DNA of 28,839 bases from an uncultured Bacteroidales bacterium (lineage in GTDB: Bacteria > Bacteroidota > Bacteroidia > Bacteroidales > P3), in NCBI GenBank assembly GCA_937901525.1, contig CALDHX010000087.1, positions 1-28,839 of the forward strand. Reading direction: 5' to 3'. Below the pieces are notes generated by a model. The model searched no databases and was not told where the DNA came from. It saw nothing but the letters and a program-made list of their open reading frames with translations. A program made the position numbers and the translations under genes. Positions 1-7,031 of this stretch are shown piece by piece. Each line of letters opens with the position of its first letter. Within the stretch, counting starts at the first letter, position 1.

Positions 1-21
1 TTAATTTATTTAATTTTCCTG

Positions 22-41
22 TTTTTTTTTTTTTTTTTTTT
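22..41. repeat. homopolymer run of 20 T
   Basis: An uninterrupted run of 20 T lies just upstream of the -7-like element that should serve the first operon. It covers the place where a -33 element would be expected. Such runs slip during replication, so its length may vary between cells. It could also be the U-tract of a terminator for a gene left of the window, although no clear stem is visible in the 21 bases before it. Confidence 0.8.
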
Positions 42-53
42 GTAAAATTTTAC

Positions 54-61
54 TAATTTTG
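54..61 (+). promoter_or_regulatory. -7 element (TAATTTTG) of the first operon
   Basis: The octamer matches the Bacteroidota -7 consensus TAnnTTTG and lies 37 nt before the first ATG. No TTTG is found at the usual 19-20 nt spacing, because that stretch is the T run. The assignment rests on the -7 match and position alone. Confidence 0.45.
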
Positions 62-98
62 CACCCTCAAATTTAATATTTAAGGAAAAATTTTTGGA

Positions 99-368
99 AT
101 GAAGAAATTTGCAATTTTAATCCTTGCACTAATATGTGTAAATGCCGTTATGGCACAGTCAAGAGAAGGTTATTCTTTTGGTGATGGTTTTGTAAACCCT
201 CCAAGACCTACATTGTGGAATAATTCTACAACACAAGGAGAGTCAAATATCAGAAATACAAACCAAAGCGAAGCACCAATAACACCAGCAACGCTATTGC
301 TACTCGTTTTAGGTGGATTGGTAGTAGGAGCAACAGTTATTAGTAATACAAAAAAAGGAGGTGCGTAA
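99..368 (+). CDS. small exported protein with C-terminal membrane anchor
   Basis: This 89-residue protein has a Sec signal peptide (basic MKKF, hydrophobic core, likely cleavage after VMAQ near residue 20). A polar Asn/Ser/Thr-rich middle follows. The C-terminus has the motif APIT, a hydrophobic stretch (TLLLLVLGGLVVGATVI, about residues 65-81) and a basic end (TKKGGA). That layout resembles the sorting tails of PEP-CTERM-like systems, including the Bacteroidota version with a Pro-Ile-Asp motif, but the Asp is Thr here, so this is a resemblance only. It could equally be a plain membrane anchor. Its last codons contain the SD of the next gene and its stop overlaps the next start by one base, so the two are translationally coupled. 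Function unknown. Confidence 0.75.
   Translation: MKKFAILILALICVNAVMAQSREGYSFGDGFVNPPRPTLWNNSTTQGESNIRNTNQSEAPITPATLLLLVLGGLVVGATVISNTKKGGA
355..362 (+). promoter_or_regulatory. perfect Shine-Dalgarno AAGGAGGT inside the upstream gene
   Basis: A full eight-base anti-SD match lies within the Lys-Lys-Gly-Gly-Ala end of the preceding gene, 5 nt before the ATG of the LRR gene. Most genes in this window have no SD, so the site is unusual. It fixes the LRR start at 368. Confidence 0.8.
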
Positions 369-2749
369 TGAAAAGGTTATTTTTTAGTTTAATTCTTTGT
401 TTTTTTGTCTTCACAGCTGTAGGACAAGAAAGATTTGATGCAGTAACAACAGATGGTTGTACTATTACTTATGAAGTAATAGATGAAAGCACTGTAAAAG
501 TATATGCTTTTGAGCAAGAACACGAGGGACCGGTAACTATTCCAAGTGTTGTTGAAGGATATACTGTAATAGGAATAGGATATTGTGCTGTACAAGGTGG
601 AGACTTTGGAGTTTATAGTAATTATATAACATCAATTTTTATTCCAAATACAATAGAATTTATAGAACCTTTTGCTTTTCAAGGGGGTCCTTGGGATTAT
701 CCTGAATATAATATAACGCAGATTACTTTTGAAGAAAATAGTAATTTAACTGAAATATATGATTATGCCTTTGCAGGTTGTTATTATCTTACGGAGATAA
801 CTATTCCTGCGAATGTTAGTTATTGTGGAACATTTGAAGGAACAGCATTTCAACATGTTTATTTTGAAGAACCTTCTTCTTTGACTGAATTTCCAGATTA
901 TATGTTTTATGCTATTCCTTTACAATCTATTGAAATCCCAGAAGGTGTAACTTCATTAGGAAGTAATTGCTTTAATGATTGCTATGAATTAACTTCTGTA
1001 ACTCTTCCAAGTACATTAGAGTATATAGGTGATGTTTGTTTTTCTTTGCAATCTATGAATGAAATGATGCCAATTGCAGAAATAATTTGTAATTCAATAG
1101 TTCCTCCTGCTTTGGGAAACAATATTTTTGGACCTTGGGATGGATATGAAGAATGGGAATATGAAAACATTGATCCAAGTGCTTATGTTTATAACGGTGT
1201 TTTGAAAGTTCCTGCTCAAAGTCTTGCTGCTTATCAAGATGCTTTTGGAGAATATTTCCCTAATATAGAACCATTAGCAGATTATGTTTCAAATACAAAT
1301 GGCTTGTTTAATAACAATGCAACTTGGGGAGAAGAATCTAATATTGACTTTGAAGGTAAAACAATATACATTAAAAAAGATCATACTATAACTTTAAATT
1401 CTGAATTAGAGCTTGATGAAAATACAACTTTGATTAACGATGGACTTTTGATTATTGAAGAAGGTGGTGAGTTGATTTCTTCTAATAGTAATAATAATTT
1501 AGGAATTGTTGAGGTGGAAACGCCTGTTTTCTCTGAAAATTCTTGGCATTTTATTGGAGCTCCTTTTGCAGGTTATGCTTTGCAAAGTATTGTTCCTCGT
1601 TTAGATCCTTCTGTTTGTTTGTTTGATTACAGCAATACTAACGCTTGGAATAATTCTTGGGCAACTATTAATGATAATGTTAGTGCAGGGGAAGGCTTTT
1701 TTGCTTATTCTTGGTCAAATGATAAGATAATCTTTACAAATTATGGCGATGGAATGTATAGCCCTAATGCAAATTCTTCTTATAGTTCGTATAATTACAA
1801 CTATTCTGCAACTCCTGCTTATCAAATCAACACAGGAAATGTTGATGTAACGAAAACGCTTGCAGGAAGTAGTGATGCGGGTCATTGGATGGCACTTGCA
1901 AATCCTTATACATTTAAATTAGATGTTGCAACATTCATTTCTGATCAAGGAAACGCTATTCAAGGAGGGGTTTCTTATAGATTAAATGGTGAAACTTGGC
2001 AAACAGTAACAGAAGGCGTGATAAATGTAACAGAAGGTTTCTTTGTGAATTTTGCAAATGGAGGAAGTCAAACTGCACACTTTAAAACAACTCAAAGAAG
2101 TACTTCTTCTGCAAAGGCAAGCATAGAAAGAGAGTTTGTGCGTCTTGCAATGCTTGAAGGTGAAAGGGAAATAGAATTGTTGTTTGCTCAAAATGAAGAT
2201 GCAAATGAGGGCTATGATATTTTTGATGCTAACAAATTATTCTCTCCTGTTGAGATTACAGAGCCTTATTTTGTAACAAACAACATAGCATTAGTAAAAG
2301 AGGAAGTAAATACATTGCCTTATTATGCTACAATGAATGTTCGTTCTTATGAAAATAAGGAAGTGAAATTTAAAGCTAATTATATTCCGGAAGGATATTC
2401 GTTAAGCCTTATTGATGGAGAAGAAACAATAGACTTAAACGAAGGTGTGGAATATGCAACAAATGTTATAGCAGGAGAAAATGCTAATCGTTTCAAAGTC
2501 TTGATAAAGAAATCGCTTTCACTTGGAGAAGCAGAAGAATTGCAAGTGAATATCTATAACGATAATCGTAATATTAATATAGAAACTTTGGAAAGTGATT
2601 TGCAAATTGAGGTTTACAATGCCTTAGGTCAAAAGGTGTTTGCTACAAAAGATAGAAACTTTATGTTAAATAATGTTTCTGCGGGTGCTTATCTTGTAAA
2701 GGCTTTTAGCAAAACAGCAAGTAAAACTCAAAAAATTGTTGTGAAATAA
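368..2749 (+). CDS. BspA-like leucine-rich repeat surface protein with T9SS sorting domain
   Basis: A 793-residue exported protein. Residues 1-20 are a signal peptide ending AVGQ. Residues about 45-300 hold BspA-type (LRR_5) repeats with recurring elements such as ITSIFIPNTIEFIEPFAF, LTEITIPANV and LTSVTLPSTLEYIGDVCF. Residues about 310-560 are Asn/Ser/Tyr-rich and beta-strand-rich with no domain I can name. Residues about 718-793 form a type IX secretion C-terminal domain (LQIEVYNALGQKVF, then AGAYLVKAF, ending KTQKIVVK). By family knowledge, such proteins cross the outer membrane by T9SS and are anchored or released at the surface, often for adhesion or binding; the ligand cannot be told. 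It shares an operon with the small anchored protein upstream and has its own perfect SD. The start is set by that SD and the 1-nt overlap. Confidence 0.9.
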   Translation: MKRLFFSLILCFFVFTAVGQERFDAVTTDGCTITYEVIDESTVKVYAFEQEHEGPVTIPSVVEGYTVIGIGYCAVQGGDFGVYSNYITSIFIPNTIEFIEPFAFQGGPWDYPEYNITQITFEENSNLTEIYDYAFAGCYYLTEITIPANVSYCGTFEGTAFQHVYFEEPSSLTEFPDYMFYAIPLQSIEIPEGVTSLGSNCFNDCYELTSVTLPSTLEYIGDVCFSLQSMNEMMPIAEIICNSIVPPALGNNIFGPWDGYEEWEYENIDPSAYVYNGVLKVPAQSLAAYQDAFGEYFPNIEPLADYVSNTNGLFNNNATWGEESNIDFEGKTIYIKKDHTITLNSELELDENTTLINDGLLIIEEGGELISSNSNNNLGIVEVETPVFSENSWHFIGAPFAGYALQSIVPRLDPSVCLFDYSNTNAWNNSWATINDNVSAGEGFFAYSWSNDKIIFTNYGDGMYSPNANSSYSSYNYNYSATPAYQINTGNVDVTKTLAGSSDAGHWMALANPYTFKLDVATFISDQGNAIQGGVSYRLNGETWQTVTEGVINVTEGFFVNFANGGSQTAHFKTTQRSTSSAKASIEREFVRLAMLEGEREIELLFAQNEDANEGYDIFDANKLFSPVEITEPYFVTNNIALVKEEVNTLPYYATMNVRSYENKEVKFKANYIPEGYSLSLIDGEETIDLNEGVEYATNVIAGENANRFKVLIKKSLSLGEAEELQVNIYNDNRNINIETLESDLQIEVYNALGQKVFATKDRNFMLNNVSAGAYLVKAFSKTASKTQKIVVK

Positions 2750-2786
2750 AAAAACATAATAATAAACAAACGACTAAAACAACGTT

Positions 2787-2818
2787 AGGGGCTCTTTCGG
2801 GAGCTCCTTTATTTTTTT
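2787..2818. terminator. hairpin terminator between convergent genes
   Basis: An 8-bp stem (AGGGGCTC with GAGCTCCT, one G-T wobble) with a TTTCGG loop is followed by a T-rich tract. It lies between the LRR gene and the convergent regulator gene and can serve the LRR operon. The T tract runs into the last codon of the regulator. Confidence 0.8.
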
Positions 2819-3758
2819 ACATTTTTACTTCTTTTATATCTACGAGTTTGTTCATTATTGCATAGATTGTAAGTCCTGCTGAGGAGTGTATGTTTAGTTT
2901 TTTTGCAATGTTTCTTCTATGTGTCGTTACTGTGTTTATAGAAATAAAGAGTTTTTCGGCAATTGCTTTGTTTGATAGGCCTTTTACTATGCAAATGATT
3001 ACGTCTTTTTCTCTTTCGCTTAGCAAGGTGTCGTTTTCTGATTTCTTTTTAAGGACTAAGGACGGATTTTCTTTGTATTTGTTTTCTAATTTTTTGATTT
3101 CTTCTAAAAATAGCTTGGTTTCTAATTTGCTGTGAGAGATTAGGTCTTCTTCTAAAAGGAATATGTCATAAAGTACTGAGTTTATTAAATAGTTATTATT
3201 GTCGCTTTTAAAGTATTTTATGATTAGCTTTTTTAATTCCGAGAGTTTTTGGGCTAATGGACGGCGATGAAGGGCTGTTATGTCTTCTGTGTAATTGTTT
3301 GCTGGAATAATTTCTCCTCTTATTAGCTTTTCTACGTATGGAAATATTTCTTTGTCTTCTGTTTTAAGGTGTTTTTTTACTTCAATGCAGTATTCGTCAT
3401 AGAATTTTAGAATTAGACTCGCAACTTCATTCTCTGGTAAGGCTCCGATTGCTTCTATTAGTTTGCGTCTTATTGTTGGTAAAAGGAAGTCTAAGTAATA
3501 GGAGTGTGATTGCTTTAAATAATCGCAAAGGGTTTGAAGAGAAATTTCATTTAAGTGCCAAATATTCTCACCATTGTTCTTTGTGAAGTTGATTATTGCT
3601 AAAAAAGTGTTGCAATCTATGTTGTTTTCTTCGCAAATTTCTTCAATGCTTTTTTCGCCAAAGCCTAAATTCATTCCAAAACGTGAAATGATATTAAGTA
3701 ATTGATAATCCGAATATATCATTTCAAATAATTTGTCTTCTTTTGTGTAAAATTTCAT
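2817..3758 (-). CDS. hemerythrin-LuxR one-component regulator (YtfE/RIC-like sensor)
   Basis: A 313-residue protein. Residues about 1-60 resemble the ScdA_N/DUF542 domain of YtfE/RIC iron-centre repair proteins (SRFGMNLGFGEKSIEEIC) but lack its Cys pair. Residues about 75-228 are a hemerythrin-like four-helix bundle. His85, His130-x3-Glu134, His164 and His209-x3-Glu213 correspond to the six diiron ligands of E. coli YtfE (His84, His129, Glu133, His160, His204, Glu208), at almost the same numbering. Residues about 244-308 are a LuxR/GerE DNA-binding domain (LSEREKDVIICIVKGLSNKAIAEKL, then NTVTTHRRNIAKKL). The likely role is a cytoplasmic transcription factor that senses O2, NO or oxidative damage to iron through a diiron site. 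The ligand is inferred. It stands alone, with a -7-like element upstream. Target genes are unknown. Confidence 0.85.
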   Translation of the reverse strand: MKFYTKEDKLFEMIYSDYQLLNIISRFGMNLGFGEKSIEEICEENNIDCNTFLAIINFTKNNGENIWHLNEISLQTLCDYLKQSHSYYLDFLLPTIRRKLIEAIGALPENEVASLILKFYDEYCIEVKKHLKTEDKEIFPYVEKLIRGEIIPANNYTEDITALHRRPLAQKLSELKKLIIKYFKSDNNNYLINSVLYDIFLLEEDLISHSKLETKLFLEEIKKLENKYKENPSLVLKKKSENDTLLSEREKDVIICIVKGLSNKAIAEKLFISINTVTTHRRNIAKKLNIHSSAGLTIYAIMNKLVDIKEVKM

Positions 3759-3780
3759 AGTGTTTTTATGTTTTTCTCTG

Positions 3781-3788
3781 CAAAGTTA
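3781..3788 (-). promoter_or_regulatory. -7 element (TAACTTTG) of the hemerythrin-LuxR gene
   Basis: Read on the minus strand, the octamer matches TAnnTTTG and lies 22 nt before the regulator's ATG. No good -33 TTTG is seen at the expected distance. Confidence 0.45.
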
Positions 3789-3807
3789 CGAAAAAAATGC
3801 AAAAATA

Positions 3808-3839
3808 TTTGGTAGGAATAAAAAAATGTTATATCTTTG
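3808..3839 (+). promoter_or_regulatory. Bacteroidota promoter of tRNA-Phe
   Basis: TTTG at 3808-3811 and TATCTTTG at 3832-3839 are 20 nt apart, a full match to the -33/-7 consensus. The tRNA begins 22 nt after the -7 box. Confidence 0.75.
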
Positions 3840-3861
3840 CAAACGCAAATACGGCAAAAAT

Positions 3862-3934
3862 GGTGTCATAGCTCAGTTGGTAGAGCAAAGGACTGAAAAT
3901 CCTTGTGTCCCCGGTTCGATTCCTGGTGACACCA
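3862..3934 (+). tRNA. tRNA-Phe (anticodon GAA)
   Basis: A 73-nt cloverleaf. The acceptor stem is GGTGTCA paired with TGACACC, with discriminator A at 3934. The D arm is AGCTCAGTTGGTAGAGC. The anticodon stem is AAGGA with TCCTT, and the loop CTGAAAA gives GAA at 3895-3897. The T loop GGTTCGATTCC is canonical. CCA is not encoded. A single tRNA with its own promoter and terminator. Confidence 0.97.
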
Positions 3935-3943
3935 CGTAAACGA

Positions 3944-3978
3944 AACGCTGATAGATTTAATCTGTCAGCGTTTTTTTT
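3944..3978 (+). terminator. terminator of tRNA-Phe
   Basis: A long stem (AACGCTGATAGATT with AATCTGTCAGCGTT, 14 pairs including one wobble, very short nominal loop) is followed by eight T. A strong intrinsic terminator directly behind the tRNA. Confidence 0.9.
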
Positions 3979-3989
3979 ATTCTTATTAT

Positions 3990-4020
3990 TTTGTGAATAC
4001 TACTTTCTGTTGTATTTTTG
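3990..4020 (+). promoter_or_regulatory. promoter of the ATPase/RloB cassette
   Basis: TTTG at 3990-3993 and TATTTTTG at 4013-4020 are separated by exactly 19 nt, the Bacteroidota consensus. Transcription would start near 4027, about 20 nt before the ATG at 4048. The cassette therefore has its own promoter between the tRNA terminator and its first gene. Confidence 0.75.
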
Positions 4021-4047
4021 TAGTCTAATAAGAGTTTGTTTGATATT

Positions 4048-5247
4048 ATGATACAAGAGATAAAGATTAAAAATTTCCTTTCTTTTAAAGATGAAGTTAC
4101 TTTGAGTTTTTTAGCCTCAGAAGATAAATTTGCAGAAGATAGTCAAGTAGTTCAAATTGATGAAAATACAAGATTGCTAAGATTTGGAGTGCTTTATGGC
4201 TACAATGCTTCGGGGAAAAGTAATTTGATTAAGGCTTTAAGATATTTAGCCTACTTTTTGCGTTATAATCCAAGGGATATTGATGTGGGAACTGAGGTTA
4301 CTCCTTTTAAATTAGATAGAGGGTCTTTAACTAATCATACACAATTTGAATTAACGTTTTATGTTAAAAAAACGAAGTATTCTTATTATTTGGAATTAAA
4401 TAAAAAAGAAGTTTTGAAAGAAAGTCTTTCTTATTTTAGAGGCTTAGAACAAGTGTTGCTTTTTGAAAGAAGAATTGAAAATAATCTATCTGCTATTGAT
4501 TTTGCTGATAGTGAAGAATGGAGGGGTGTTGGTGATACGGCAAAAGAAAAAATTAAATTGGACTGTTTGAAAAATATTTCTTTTTTTGTTGCAAGACGTC
4601 AAGCAAATGTTAGTTTGCCAATGATTGATGCGGCAAAAGATTGGCTAATGCAATATATCTTGGAGCCTGTTTTCCCTGATATAGCTTTAACTCTTTTTGC
4701 GGAAAGAAGATTGTCGGAAAATTCTGATTTATCTAATTATCTTGTTGATTTCTTGAATGGAGCTGACTTTAATGTTACAGGTATTAAATCTGAAATTCCA
4801 GAAAATAGTAGTTTTTCTAAAACGATATTTGAACATACTGTTGAAAATGAAAATGGTTCAGAAAAGTATTATTTAAATAAAACTGAACAATCAATGGGTA
4901 CTTTAAGAATATTTGGCTTGGAGAGCGTTATTTATGAAGCAATCAAAGAAAATAAGTTTTTAATGATTGATGAAATAGAAACTTCTCTTCATAATAAGTT
5001 GTTGGAAAAGGCATTGTTTGAATTTTTAAAGGCAAATTCAACTTCGCAACTCTTGGTTACAACTCATAATGATAGTTTGTTGGATTTGGTTGATGATTTA
5101 ATTAGAAAAGATTCTGTTTATTTTGTTGAAAAAAATGAAGCAGGAGTTTCTGATTTGTATAAATTGATCGATTTTAAGGGAATTGATAAACTTTCCTCTA
5201 TAAGAGAAGCTTATAGATATAAACGTTTTGGTGCTACAATGAAGTAG
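4048..5247 (+). CDS. AAA ATPase of an AbiL/RloAB-type defence cassette
   Basis: A 399-residue SMC/ABC-like ATPase of the AAA_15/AAA_21 group. The Walker A motif is GYNASGKS (residues 51-58, Lys57). A signature-like segment lies at SMGTLRIFGL near residue 285. Walker B is FLMIDE with Asp308-Glu309, followed by a D-loop-like ETSLH and an H-loop TTHNDSLLDL near residue 345. The N-terminus MIQEIKIKNFLSFKDEV is typical of these ATPases. The next gene, 2 nt away, is RloB-like, the partner in RloAB and AbiL-type systems, which are abortive-infection or restriction-associated phage defences. I infer that this ATPase senses or assembles the complex and controls the partner. ATG 4048 is chosen over a TTG at 4036 because it fits the family N-terminus and the promoter. 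No trigger is known from sequence. Confidence 0.8.
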   Translation: MIQEIKIKNFLSFKDEVTLSFLASEDKFAEDSQVVQIDENTRLLRFGVLYGYNASGKSNLIKALRYLAYFLRYNPRDIDVGTEVTPFKLDRGSLTNHTQFELTFYVKKTKYSYYLELNKKEVLKESLSYFRGLEQVLLFERRIENNLSAIDFADSEEWRGVGDTAKEKIKLDCLKNISFFVARRQANVSLPMIDAAKDWLMQYILEPVFPDIALTLFAERRLSENSDLSNYLVDFLNGADFNVTGIKSEIPENSSFSKTIFEHTVENENGSEKYYLNKTEQSMGTLRIFGLESVIYEAIKENKFLMIDEIETSLHNKLLEKALFEFLKANSTSQLLVTTHNDSLLDLVDDLIRKDSVYFVEKNEAGVSDLYKLIDFKGIDKLSSIREAYRYKRFGATMK

Positions 5248-5249
5248 AT

Positions 5250-5942
5250 ATGGAAAGAAAGTTAGCAGAGGAAATTAAGCAACCAAAATATTTTGAAGGG
5301 GAAATAGGTATTTCTCATAAGGAAGGAACGAGAGATTTGCTTCCTTTATTACCTTTTATTATTAGTGGTGGTAAAAATACTGAGCGATATTATTTTCAAC
5401 ATATAAATACTATAAAAGGAACTTCTTTTAATATTGAACCGAAATATTTTGGTAAAGAATCTAATTACACAAAAGAGTTTCCAAAACGAATAAGTGAGAT
5501 TTTAAAAAATCATAATGATGCAAAAATTTTCTGCGTGTTTGATTGGGATACTATTTATGACGATGTTACTAACCAAACAAATCATAATAAGTTTGTAGAT
5601 GGAATTAGAGAGTATATAAATAAAGGAAAAGTAGTTCTTTGTCCAAGTATGCCAAGTATAGAATATTGGTTTTTGTTGCATTTTGAAGATGATAAAAGCT
5701 TATTTCTAAATTGCGAGAGTTTAAAAGAACCTTTAAAATGTATGGAATCATATTTTGATAAGGATAAATATGGAAAAAGTGTAATAAGTAAATTAAAAGA
5801 AAAAGAATATATTAAGAATAAGGATTGGGTGGAAAAGCTTTGTGCTGATGGGAAGTTGGAAATGGCAATTGAGCGTGCAGAAAAAAAGACTGATTCTATG
5901 AATCAATCTTATAGTTATGTGTATAAAATTTTCAAAAGTTAG
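5250..5942 (+). CDS. RloB/AbiLii-like protein, probable effector of the cassette
   Basis: A 230-residue protein with the order of motifs seen in the RloB family. A GGKNTERYYFQHI segment at residues 40-52 corresponds to the usual EGxxTExxYF. Next come an acidic FDWD (Asp98, Asp100) and the family's Pro-Ser-x-Glu-x-Trp-x-Leu-Leu-His-Phe element (PSIEYWFLLHFE, 135-146). RloB is related to TOPRIM-type nuclease folds, and AbiLii, a member of the family, is needed for phage abortive infection. The Glu that usually precedes Gly in the first motif is Gly40 here, while Thr44-Glu45 are kept, so the nuclease site may be altered. It follows the ATPase with a 2-nt gap and no SD, and ends 4 nt from the convergent transglycosylase stop. 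Confidence 0.8.
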   Translation: MERKLAEEIKQPKYFEGEIGISHKEGTRDLLPLLPFIISGGKNTERYYFQHINTIKGTSFNIEPKYFGKESNYTKEFPKRISEILKNHNDAKIFCVFDWDTIYDDVTNQTNHNKFVDGIREYINKGKVVLCPSMPSIEYWFLLHFEDDKSLFLNCESLKEPLKCMESYFDKDKYGKSVISKLKEKEYIKNKDWVEKLCADGKLEMAIERAEKKTDSMNQSYSYVYKIFKS

Positions 5943-5946
5943 TTGT

Positions 5947-6942
5947 TTATTCTAAATAGTCGGTATTGTCTGTTAGATTGTTTTGCTCTAAGGCGTTGGA
6001 GTATGAGAGGTTTTCTTCTGAAATAATCTTAAATGTGTATTTCTTTTTGTTTGGGTTTGTTAATTTGTCGCTTCTTACTTGTGGGTTTAGGGTTTTGAAG
6101 TATTTGTATGGACAATCCATTTTTTTTGCAAAGGCTTGCATATTTGTTATTGTGGAATCTATTGTGATTGTGTCGCAAATTAATGGTTGATGACAGTCTT
6201 TTTTTCTTACGTAAAAGCCATATTGTTGTGGATTCTCAATTAGGATTTTGTAGGCAAGGATTCTGTAAACGTAACGTGAGGTTTCGCGATTTATGTTTAA
6301 GCCCCAATAGTCTTTGCATTCTTGTTTTTCTAATTGTCTCTTTACTCCGGCTTCGCCACAGTTGTATGCAGCACAGGTTAATGCCCAATCTCCAAAGCGA
6401 GTGTAAGAGGATTTTAGATATTCTACGGCAGCTCGTGTTGCTTTCTTTAAATCGTATCTTTCGTCCCATTCTTCTGTTACTACAAGTCCGTATTCTTTTG
6501 CTGTTTTTGGCATAAATTGCCAAAATCCTGCTGCTTTTGCAGGGGAAACTACGTCTGATAATGCACTTTCTGCTACGGCTAAGTATTTTAAATCGTCTTC
6601 TCCTCCGTATTCTTTAAGGTATTGTTCTATTTCGGGAAAGAATCTCCAACTTCTTTTGAGGATTTGGAATGTTGTTCCGTGTTGATACATTATTGAGGTT
6701 AATTCTCTATCGAGTGCTTCTCTTACAAAAATATTGTCTAAGGGTACTTCTTGTCCACAAAATGTTAATTCCTTAGGTAATGGTGCTGAAAAATTATGTA
6801 ATTCGCTTTTTATTGCGTCTTTATATACTTGTTCATCGTCTGGTTTGTGTGTTGCCATTATGAAAAAGTTAAGGCTTATTGCGCAAACGCTAAGTGTTAT
6901 TGCACAAATACTTAGTATTAGAGTGTAATTATTTTTCTTCAT
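5947..6942 (-). CDS. membrane-anchored lytic transglycosylase (MltD/Slt type)
   Basis: A 331-residue protein. Residues about 6-29 form an uncleaved membrane anchor. Residues about 80-240 are an SLT domain: AVAESAL with catalytic Glu125, then AAGFWQFMPKTAKEYGL, AAVEYLKSSYTRFGDWALTCAAYNCG and the SRYVYRILA segment. Residues about 255-305 resemble a degenerate LysM repeat (TITNMQAFAKKM, KYFKTLNPQ). It cleaves the glycan strand of peptidoglycan to anhydromuramyl products in the periplasm, serving turnover or machine insertion. The ATG at 6942 (MKKNNYTLIL) is preferred. A frame extension to 7056 would add 38 residues and run over the -7 box at 6966-6973. Divergent from the 702-residue protein gene. 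Confidence 0.85.
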   Translation of the reverse strand: MKKNNYTLILSICAITLSVCAISLNFFIMATHKPDDEQVYKDAIKSELHNFSAPLPKELTFCGQEVPLDNIFVREALDRELTSIMYQHGTTFQILKRSWRFFPEIEQYLKEYGGEDDLKYLAVAESALSDVVSPAKAAGFWQFMPKTAKEYGLVVTEEWDERYDLKKATRAAVEYLKSSYTRFGDWALTCAAYNCGEAGVKRQLEKQECKDYWGLNINRETSRYVYRILAYKILIENPQQYGFYVRKKDCHQPLICDTITIDSTITNMQAFAKKMDCPYKYFKTLNPQVRSDKLTNPNKKKYTFKIISEENLSYSNALEQNNLTDNTDYLE

Positions 6943-6965
6943 TTTCGTTATTATTAAAAACGTGG

Positions 6966-6973
6966 CAAAGATA
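6966..6973 (-). promoter_or_regulatory. -7 element (TATCTTTG) of the transglycosylase gene
   Basis: Minus-strand match to TAnnTTTG, 23 nt before the ATG at 6942. No clear -33 TTTG. It supports the short start for the transglycosylase. Confidence 0.5.
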
Positions 6974-7004
6974 CAATAAAAATAAGTAAAAGAATTTTTT
7001 TTCT

Positions 7005-7012
7005 TAACTTTG
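7005..7012 (+). promoter_or_regulatory. -7 element (TAACTTTG) of the 702-residue protein gene
   Basis: Plus-strand match to TAnnTTTG, 19 nt before the ATG at 7032. No -33 TTTG at the expected spacing. Together with the minus-strand box at 6966-6973 it forms a compact divergent promoter region. Confidence 0.5.
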
Positions 7013-7031
7013 CGAACTAAAATATGTTGAT

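Noticed and set aside
3912..5990. Attachment-site duplication of the tRNA-Phe 3' end bounding the ATPase/RloB cassette
   Set aside because: No second copy of the T-arm/acceptor sequence was found after the cassette, and no integrase is adjacent; island status rests on gene content only.
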